From NCBI GenBank assembly GCA_002720735.1, contig PBJN01000004.1, positions 1 to 12,942 of the forward strand: DNA of 12,942 bases. The letters are read 5' to 3'. Shown piece by piece: positions 7,041-12,942 of this stretch; position 1 is the first letter of the stretch, and every line of letters starts with the position of its first letter. The notes under the pieces are model-generated. The model did no database searches and was not told the origin of the DNA. It saw only the letters and a list, made by a program, of their open reading frames with translations. This DNA is from Porticoccaceae bacterium (lineage in GTDB: Bacteria > Pseudomonadota > Gammaproteobacteria > Pseudomonadales > Porticoccaceae). A program made the translations under genes and the position numbers.

Positions 7041-7817
7041 ATGGATATCACGTTTGACAACAAATCAGTTCTGGTTACAGGTGCAGTAAGAGGTATAGGC
7101 AAGCAGATCTGCCATCAATTTGCCGCCAATGGTGCAACTGTCTGGGCAGCGGATATTGAAACAACATTATTGGACGGTATCACCGATAGTCTGGCTGCAG
7201 ATACAGCCGCGCGGATCAGGCCGATTGAACTGGATGTCACCAACCCTCAGGCTGTCTCCAATCTTGTCAGCAAGATAAGCCGGCAGGCCACTTCCGGTGC
7301 GGTTGATATAGTTGTTCATTCTGCTGGTGGTGTCCGGTCGCGATTCAAGACTCCGATAGAAGATGTTACAGATGAAGACTGGCGGGTGATCCAAGCGGTA
7401 AATCTGGATGGCGCCTTCAATCTTGCACGGGCTGTAGTCCCAGCGATGAAACAAAACGGTCATGGTCGAATCATCGTCATCTCCAGCCGTGCTGGCATCG
7501 GTGTTTCCCTTACCGGCGTGCAGAGCTACGGCACTGCCAAAGCAGCACAGATAGGTCTGGTCAAGCAACTTGCCGCCGAACTCGGACAGTTCGGAATCAC
7601 CGTCAACTCTGTTGCTCCTGGTTTCATGCCAACGAGCCCGGATTATGTCAAACAATGGCAATCCTACGGCGAGGAAAAACAGCAGGCGCTTGTAGAGGGC
7701 ATAGCCATGCGTCGCATTGGCAGGCCTGATGATATAGCAAATGCCGTCCTGTTCTTTGCTTCGGAACAGGCGGGCTGGATAACAGGTCAGACTCTGGCCG
7801 TCACAGGCGGGCCCTAA
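7041..7817 (+). CDS. short-chain dehydrogenase/reductase, SDR2
   Basis: The 258-residue classical SDR has TGAVRGIG (13-20) for cofactor binding, Asp38 predicting NAD(H), LDV (64-66), Asn121, Ser148/Ser149, Y163-xxx-K167, and PG at 193-194. The usual NNAG after the fourth strand is changed to HSAG (93-96); the catalytic residues are intact, so activity is expected. It lies between the two hyu pairs: 41 nt after hyuB1, and 3 nt before hyuA2. This placement suggests it produces or consumes an intermediate shared with the HyuAB enzymes, such as an alcohol-to-ketone step (inference). The ATG at 7041 follows an A-rich stretch (AAAGAAAAAAG) rather than a clear Shine-Dalgarno. It shares only the general SDR pattern with SDR1 and is not a recent copy of it. 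Confidence 0.93.
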   Translation: MDITFDNKSVLVTGAVRGIGKQICHQFAANGATVWAADIETTLLDGITDSLAADTAARIRPIELDVTNPQAVSNLVSKISRQATSGAVDIVVHSAGGVRSRFKTPIEDVTDEDWRVIQAVNLDGAFNLARAVVPAMKQNGHGRIIVISSRAGIGVSLTGVQSYGTAKAAQIGLVKQLAAELGQFGITVNSVAPGFMPTSPDYVKQWQSYGEEKQQALVEGIAMRRIGRPDDIANAVLFFASEQAGWITGQTLAVTGGP

Positions 7818-7820
7818 ATC

Positions 7821-9887
7821 ATGCAGGACAGTCGCCGCTTTGCCATTGCCGTGGATATTGGCGGCACATTCACAGATATCGTGATTGCGGACAACTGGCA
7901 GAACCGTTTTGTCGTCAGCAAGACAAGCTCCACGCCTGAAAATCCAGCAACCGGGTTCTTCAATGCTGTAGACGATGTGTCGCGGTTGGCTGAGGTTGAA
8001 GCTGAAGCAGTGGAAATCGTTTTTCACGGCTCTACCGTTGCCACCAACGCCATTCTTGAACACAAAGGTGCTAGAACCGCGTTGCTGACAACTCGTGGCT
8101 TTCGTCATGTGCTAGATATAGGCCGCGCTGAAATCCCGCGAGAAGCCAATCTCTATGGCTGGGTCAAACCGAAACGACCGATAAGGCCGCGTGATATTTT
8201 GGAGGTGGAGGAACGTGTCCTCAGCGACGGCACAGTCGCCGCCCCTCTAGATGTGACACAGCTGGAACCAATTGCCAGACAAATAGAGAGAGGTGGCTAT
8301 CAGGCGGTCGCCATCGCCTTAATTCATGCATATGCCAACCCATGCCATGAAGTACAGTTGCATGAATTTCTTGCCAGCAGGCTGCCACATATAGAAATCT
8401 CCAGTTCCTCGGCAGTATTGCCGGTGTTCCGTGAGTATGAACGAAGCATGGCAACGGTGATGAACGCCATGGTTCAACCATTGGTCGGGCGCTATATCCG
8501 GCTGCTGGAAGATGGCTTGAAAGACCGCCGGATCGAGGCACCACTGTTTATCATGAAATCCAATGGCGGTATCTTCTCGCCCAAGGAAGCAGCGCATGCC
8601 GGAGCGCATATGGCTCTTTCAGGTCCGGCAGCAGGCGCCAGTGGCGCTGCCTTTCTTGGCAGGCTTGGCGGCATAGAAGACATGATTACAATAGATATCG
8701 GTGGCACCAGTGCCGATATATCGTTGATACGCCAGGGCCAGCCACAGAAAAGCACTACGACACGCATCAATGACCTGCCGCTCGCCCTGCCAGTTATAGA
8801 TATCCACACTATTGGTGCCGGCGGAGGTTCCATAGCCAGCATCGCTGAAAATGGTGCAATCCTTGTTGGCCCACAAAGTGCCGGTGCCGTGCCCGGCCCC
8901 GCTGCCTACGGCGAGGGTGGAACACAGCCGACTGTGACCGATGCTAATCTTGTTCTCGGCCGTCTGCCGCCAAGCCTGCTGGATGGAGCGGTCAAACTAG
9001 ATACAGAGGCGGCAAGCGCCGCGATAGATGAAAAGATCGCAAGACCACTTGGAACGAGCGTAACAGAAGCTGCTCTTGGCATTCTGGCCATTGTCAACGA
9101 AACCATGAACAGTGCCCTGAAACTCATGACGGTGGAACGCGGCCTCGATCCTGCTGACTTCACCCTTGCCGCTTTTGGCGGTGCCGGTCCGGTACATGGC
9201 GGGGAATTGATGCGTCTGCTCAACAGTCGGCAGTTGCTTGTGCCCCGTCACCCCGGAATTCTTTGTGCCACGGGCCTTTTGTCTACCGATCTGCGTTATG
9301 ATTTTGCTTTGACCCGGCTACAACGCGCTGGTCATTATGATCTGGATGATATCGCCGCGGCATTTGACCGTCTATCCGGAGAAGCTGCAGCGAAACTTTC
9401 CTCTGATGGTATCAGCACGGACCGGCATGAGTTGAGGCGCATGGCTGATCTGCGCTATGCCGGTCAGGGAACCGAACTGACTGTGCCTTTCCCCGATGGT
9501 CCCATCACAAATGAGATAGTTGCCTCCACCATCAGAGGTTTTCATGATCTGCACCGCCAGTTGTACAGTTTTTCGGATCTTCAAGGGGCAGTGGAATTTG
9601 TTAATTTGCGGCTTGAGGCAACAGGCCGCATGGACCCAATCAGCCCGCCACAGTTGGTCGAGGCGGATACATCGCAGCTATCTCCCGATGATAGCCGCAT
9701 GGCTGTTCTACAAGGCCTGGAAAAACAGCAAGTGCCGGTTTGGCGTCGTGAGCGGCTTCGCGCTGGCCACCGGATCAGCGGGCCGGCGATCATTGATCAG
9801 TTAGATACCACCACCGTTTTATTTGCCGGTCAGCATGGCAAGATAGACCGTTTGGGCAATATTCTGATCCGAGAGGATGCACCATGA
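7821..9887 (+). CDS. hyuA: HyuA-type subunit 2 (hydantoinase A / oxoprolinase / ketone carboxylase family)
   Basis: The 688-residue paralogue of HyuA1 has the same motif order: DIGGTFTD (12-19), HGSTVATNA (69-77), EYERS (205-209), KSNGG (246-250), SGPAAG (267-272), DIGGTSAD (292-299), GAGGGSIA (332-339) and AFGGAGPVHG (451-460). It keeps the Pro269 and His459 that are replaced in HyuA1, so it looks closer to the family consensus. It should be the ATP-binding subunit paired with HyuB2. The start lies 3 nt after the SDR2 stop with only a poor ribosome site, so translation is probably coupled to SDR2. The stop overlaps the hyuB2 start as ATGA. Divergence from HyuA1 runs over the whole length outside the motifs, which points to an old duplication or separate recruitment rather than a recent tandem copy. 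Confidence 0.94.
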   Translation: MQDSRRFAIAVDIGGTFTDIVIADNWQNRFVVSKTSSTPENPATGFFNAVDDVSRLAEVEAEAVEIVFHGSTVATNAILEHKGARTALLTTRGFRHVLDIGRAEIPREANLYGWVKPKRPIRPRDILEVEERVLSDGTVAAPLDVTQLEPIARQIERGGYQAVAIALIHAYANPCHEVQLHEFLASRLPHIEISSSSAVLPVFREYERSMATVMNAMVQPLVGRYIRLLEDGLKDRRIEAPLFIMKSNGGIFSPKEAAHAGAHMALSGPAAGASGAAFLGRLGGIEDMITIDIGGTSADISLIRQGQPQKSTTTRINDLPLALPVIDIHTIGAGGGSIASIAENGAILVGPQSAGAVPGPAAYGEGGTQPTVTDANLVLGRLPPSLLDGAVKLDTEAASAAIDEKIARPLGTSVTEAALGILAIVNETMNSALKLMTVERGLDPADFTLAAFGGAGPVHGGELMRLLNSRQLLVPRHPGILCATGLLSTDLRYDFALTRLQRAGHYDLDDIAAAFDRLSGEAAAKLSSDGISTDRHELRRMADLRYAGQGTELTVPFPDGPITNEIVASTIRGFHDLHRQLYSFSDLQGAVEFVNLRLEATGRMDPISPPQLVEADTSQLSPDDSRMAVLQGLEKQQVPVWRRERLRAGHRISGPAIIDQLDTTTVLFAGQHGKIDRLGNILIREDAP

Positions 9888-11692
9888 AATCAGCAGCAGA
9901 CGACGCCGCATCCCGCATTACTGTAGAGCTGATCAAGGGCATGCTCAACGCCACCCGTCGAGAGATGGAAGCGCTGATAACCAGGACCGCAATGTCGCCT
10001 TTCATACGCGAGAAAAAGGATTTCTTCACCGCAATCCTGAACCCTGCTGGAGAACTTGTTGTCTCGACAAGCCTGACTCTGGCCGGCAATCTTGTTGATG
10101 CCATTCTTCAACAATATCCCGCCAATACAATGCTGGATGGTGATCTGTTCTGGTATAATGATCCCTATGCCACTGGCGGTGCAGTCAGTCATCTGCCGGA
10201 TATGGTCTTTGTCATGCCGGTCTTTGCTGAAAACAGACTTGTCGCGTTTATTGAATGCTGGGGGCATCTGTGGGATATCGGCGGAACTGTTCCCGGTTCT
10301 ATCAGCCCGACCGCGAGTTCTGTTTTCCAGGAGGGTGTCATGATCCCGCCCGTAAGGGTTCTTCATGGTGGCGTCCGAAACGAGGAAGTGGTGCGGATTT
10401 TCACCCGTAATTCGCGTTTCCCCGATATGCTAGAAGGAGACCTCAACAGTCTGATGGCAGCCTGCAATCTTGGCTGCAAGCGGCTGGAGGAATGTGCCGC
10501 TCTACATGGTGCAGATGCGCTGAAGAAAGCGTTTGAAGCGATCATCAGCCAGACTGAGACTGCATTGCAGCAGCAGATCAGCGCTCATATACCAGAAGGC
10601 AGTTGGGCATTTCGCGACCGCATAGACTCCGATGCCGTCTCAGACCGCGGTTACTTCGTCGATGTTGTGATGCGCCAGAAAAAAGGCAAACTCAGTCTAG
10701 ATTTCTCGGCCACAGACCGCCAGGCTGATGGTCCGATCAATTTTATCATGGATCAGTCAGTACCAAAATTCATGCTCGGCCTGTATCTCACCCGTGATAT
10801 CCAGGGCGTAGTCATGAACGCCGGCTTCCAGCGCGCTATTGGAGAGGTTATAACTCGGCCCGGAACTTTGCTGGCGCCACGATCACCAGCACCACTCGGC
10901 TTGCGCTCGCACACCATGTTCAGAGTCAACAGCGCGCTGTTTGGCAGTCTTGCACAGGCGACAGGCGGTGCGGCTACGGCCGCTTCAAGCGTCTATGTGC
11001 TCTATTATCTGCGCGGCACAAGATTGGGTGGAGGTGAGGAATTATGCATAGAGGGATTGTCCGTTGGTTATGGAGGCCGGCAATTCGCCGATGGACTGGA
11101 TGCTGTCTATTATGTCGCCCAAGAAAACTACCCAGTAGAATTTGCTGAAATGGAATTCGGCCTTACGATCGAAAAATTTGGGGTGCATCGTGATTCCGGC
11201 GGCGCCGGTCGCCATCGAGGGGGCTGCGGAATAATACGTGATATCAGGGTTTTGCTTGAAGAAATGAATCTTGGAATACGCATCGATAATTGCCGCTATC
11301 CGGCATTTGGGGTCAATGGCGGTCTTGCTGGTGCTTCTGGAAGGGTTCTGATCAATCCCGACACGCCCGAGCAGCGCGAAATTAGGCCGCTTAGTGATGG
11401 CACAAGAATCAAGAAGGGAGATCTAATCCGTATCATTACACCCGGCGGCGGTGGCTGGGGCAGCCCGTTGGAAAGGTCGGCACAACAGGTTTTGGACGAC
11501 GTGCTAGATGGCTATGTCTCTGTTGCCAGTGCCAAGCGTGACTATGGTGTTATCCTGAACGCCGATGGTGATGACATTGACACAAAAGCCACGGATGAAC
11601 TCCGCCGCAACATGGCCAGACCTAACGCGATGTTCCACCGCCATGTTCATTACAACGCTAATGATGACCGACACGATGATCCCGAAACATGA
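9884..11692 (+). CDS. hyuB: HyuB-type subunit 2 (hydantoinase B family)
   Basis: The 602-residue partner of HyuA2 starts inside its stop codon (ATGA). Hallmarks: ITVELIKGML near the N-terminus, NDPY (92-95), SHLPDM containing His103 and Asp106, GHLWDIGG (127-134) with His128, QEG (149-151), an NYPVE variant (415-419), GAGRHRGG (440-447) and GGGGWGSP (521-528). His103/Asp106/His128 keep the spacing seen in HyuB1 and so form a probable metal site. The length is usual for a HyuB, apart from a short polar tail with His585, His587, His589, His597 and several Asp residues, which could bind metal or be disordered. It is the last gene of the operon. Its stop is 27 bp from the stop of the convergent flavoprotein gene, and no convincing intrinsic terminator lies between them. 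Confidence 0.93.
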   Translation: MKSAADDAASRITVELIKGMLNATRREMEALITRTAMSPFIREKKDFFTAILNPAGELVVSTSLTLAGNLVDAILQQYPANTMLDGDLFWYNDPYATGGAVSHLPDMVFVMPVFAENRLVAFIECWGHLWDIGGTVPGSISPTASSVFQEGVMIPPVRVLHGGVRNEEVVRIFTRNSRFPDMLEGDLNSLMAACNLGCKRLEECAALHGADALKKAFEAIISQTETALQQQISAHIPEGSWAFRDRIDSDAVSDRGYFVDVVMRQKKGKLSLDFSATDRQADGPINFIMDQSVPKFMLGLYLTRDIQGVVMNAGFQRAIGEVITRPGTLLAPRSPAPLGLRSHTMFRVNSALFGSLAQATGGAATAASSVYVLYYLRGTRLGGGEELCIEGLSVGYGGRQFADGLDAVYYVAQENYPVEFAEMEFGLTIEKFGVHRDSGGAGRHRGGCGIIRDIRVLLEEMNLGIRIDNCRYPAFGVNGGLAGASGRVLINPDTPEQREIRPLSDGTRIKKGDLIRIITPGGGGWGSPLERSAQQVLDDVLDGYVSVASAKRDYGVILNADGDDIDTKATDELRRNMARPNAMFHRHVHYNANDDRHDDPET

Positions 11693-11719
11693 TCGGCAAG
11701 CCCCGTTTTGCCTGCATGT

Positions 11720-12942
11720 TCAGAAGGCGGTGGGCCATTCATCGCCCAGCAGTTCCAGATCATCATAATCCATTAGCGCTTGATAATGATGCGCGTTGTC
11801 TTCGACAAAGAAATCAGCAGCCAGCGCCCGTGCCAGTCTGTCGGCACCAAAACTGGCATGTGGAATATCGTTGGCAAGATTGCCGAGCGACAGCTGGGCC
11901 GCATGGTTGAAACAGCGGACCCGGCCTAATGCACGCTGCCTTTGCGGGTCCTTGGCTAGAAATTCAAATCCCTTACCTAAATAGGGAAAGCGCCGCCATT
12001 CATCATCTCCATTCTGCCAGGCCGATTCCGGCAGCCTGTCCTGCCAGCTGGTGACAGAAGAAGCGAGATCGGCCAGCGCGGGCATGGCGGCAGGATCCAT
12101 GGTGAAGCCTGTGCCAAGGATCACAAGATCCGACCTGATTTTTTCGGCACCAGCATTTAGCAACAAAGCTTCTCCCTGTTCGGCAACCTCATTGATTTCG
12201 GTGCCAAAGACAAGTTCTATGCCGAGTTTTGCAACCCGCTGAACAGTATGTCGCGGCGGGGCGATACGGCAGGCCATTATATGCCGCAGCCAGGCCAGTT
12301 TGTCGCTATCGGCAAGTAGCGGAAAACCTTCAGCAAAACCGGCGGTGACAGTATGTTTCATCTTGTTGAGACGCGGCAGCGTTTTGGCACGACCTACCAG
12401 AGTGACCTTTGCGCCAGCTTCGGCTGCGGTTGCCGCGTTGTCAAAAGCTGAAGCAGCAAGACCAATGACCGCGACATTTTTGCCTGACAGCTGCTCCTGG
12501 ACAAGTGGCTGTGACGAATGCTGTATCCTTACATCGTCAGCGAAACGCTCGAATACCTGTGGAATCCGAGGTTTGGCAAGACCCTCTCGGCCATTGGCAA
12601 GCACCAGTTGCCGACAATAGACAACTTCCTCTTTGCCATTCATCCTGGACACGGTTGCGATGACAAAATCATCTTCAGCAGTGATTGCAGTCAATTCTGT
12701 CTGCCAGGTGATATCGGCGGCTGTCACGCGGCCATACCAGTTAAGATAAGCAGCCCAGTCCTGTCTGGTAAAATAATCCAACTCATCCCATGATTGCTCA
12801 GGTCGACTGGCCTGCCACCAGGCACGTGGCGTTAGCAGCGCATGGCCCTGGGCGGGCCCTGTCAGGTTTTTACCAGAACGAAGATATTCCATCCGGGCAT
12901 AATTCAGCCATGGGCCGGAAAGACCCTGCCTACCGGCATCTA
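11720..12942 (-). CDS. flavin-dependent NAD(P)-linked oxidoreductase (FMO/CzcO-like), N-terminus cut by window edge
   Basis: The frame stays open from the stop at 11720 to the right edge (406 visible codons), so the ATG at 12892 is probably internal. The visible part begins DAGRQGLSGPWLNYARMEYL, and PW-x2-YARM-x2-LRS is a pattern I associate with FAD/NAD(P)-binding proteins of the COG2072 kind. The first (FAD) Rossmann motif must lie beyond the window. The second dinucleotide site is KNVAVIGLAASAFDNA (visible residues about 154-169), where the usual GxGxxG reads GLAASA. LVLANG and LVILGTGF are the strand-end ATG-type motifs of this fold. Such enzymes oxygenate amines, sulfides or ketones, or reduce disulfide-like bonds; the reaction here is unknown. 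It converges on the hyu operon and may be under separate control. A link to the same pathway is only suggested by proximity. Confidence 0.87.
   Translation of the reverse strand, partial: DAGRQGLSGPWLNYARMEYLRSGKNLTGPAQGHALLTPRAWWQASRPEQSWDELDYFTRQDWAAYLNWYGRVTAADITWQTELTAITAEDDFVIATVSRMNGKEEVVYCRQLVLANGREGLAKPRIPQVFERFADDVRIQHSSQPLVQEQLSGKNVAVIGLAASAFDNAATAAEAGAKVTLVGRAKTLPRLNKMKHTVTAGFAEGFPLLADSDKLAWLRHIMACRIAPPRHTVQRVAKLGIELVFGTEINEVAEQGEALLLNAGAEKIRSDLVILGTGFTMDPAAMPALADLASSVTSWQDRLPESAWQNGDDEWRRFPYLGKGFEFLAKDPQRQRALGRVRCFNHAAQLSLGNLANDIPHASFGADRLARALAADFFVEDNAHHYQALMDYDDLELLGDEWPTAF

Noticed and set aside
7167-8108. 313-codon open frame on the minus strand across the SDR2-hyuA2 junction
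   Set aside because: It is antisense to two genes with full, well-placed family motifs. Its translation resembles no family I know and is rich in Cys and His as antisense frames often are.
9890-10366. 158-codon minus-strand open frame inside hyuB2
   Set aside because: It lies wholly opposite the conserved N-terminal part of HyuB2 and shows no recognisable domain.
2937-11692. Recent tandem duplication of a hyuAB unit
   Set aside because: Outside the family motifs the two HyuA and two HyuB proteins differ over their whole length, with different ends, and no long DNA repeat is visible.
11695-11712. Hairpin GGCAA...TTGCC between the hyuB2 and flavoprotein stops, as a bidirectional terminator
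   Set aside because: The stem is only 5 bp plus one G-U pair, with a loop of about 6 and no T-run on either side. It is too weak to call a terminator.

Overview
The window looks like a catabolic or uptake locus from a proteobacterium, most likely an alphaproteobacterium. I infer this from the gene family mix (family 5 solute-binding protein, IclR regulator, HyuA/HyuB pairs, SDR enzymes), tight gene packing with overlapping starts, and a base composition that looks close to half G+C by eye. No rRNA, tRNA or other taxonomic marker is present, so the assignment is weak. I see no CRISPR array, insertion sequence, integrase or attachment site. No gene-free stretch exceeds about 120 bases.

Left arm (1-2010, minus strand). 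A short-chain dehydrogenase (SDR1, 1249-2010) is followed by the start of a family 5 (oligopeptide/dipeptide type) ABC transporter solute-binding protein. The latter has a signal peptide and runs off the left edge. The rest of that transporter is presumably beyond the window.

Divergent control region (2011-2130). This holds a nested dyad made of two 18-bp pseudo-palindromes (TGTTYA-N6-TRAACA) with centres 20 bp apart, at 2071-2108. A smaller TTGAC/GTCAA dyad lies at 2038-2064. The IclR-family regulator gene starts just downstream on the plus strand, with a TTG codon.

Main operon (2131-11692, plus strand). The order is iclR, hyuA1, hyuB1, SDR2, hyuA2, hyuB2. Junctions are 1-nt, 11-nt and 4-nt overlaps, a 3-nt gap, and one 41-nt gap before SDR2, so the six genes probably form one transcript with two modules. 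Each HyuA is an ATP-binding, actin-like-fold subunit and each HyuB its partner. Together they belong to the superfamily that includes N-methylhydantoinase, 5-oxoprolinase and acetone/acetophenone carboxylases. The two pairs are clearly paralogous but well diverged, so they probably act on different substrates or at different steps.

Right edge (11720-12942, minus strand). A flavin-dependent oxidoreductase of the FMO/CzcO-like type converges on the operon and lacks its N-terminus because the window ends.

Working model (inference). An inducer read by the IclR protein derepresses uptake on one side and a two-module ATP-dependent hydrolase or carboxylase pathway on the other, with the SDRs making or using an alcohol/ketone intermediate. 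The sequence alone does not identify the substrate.
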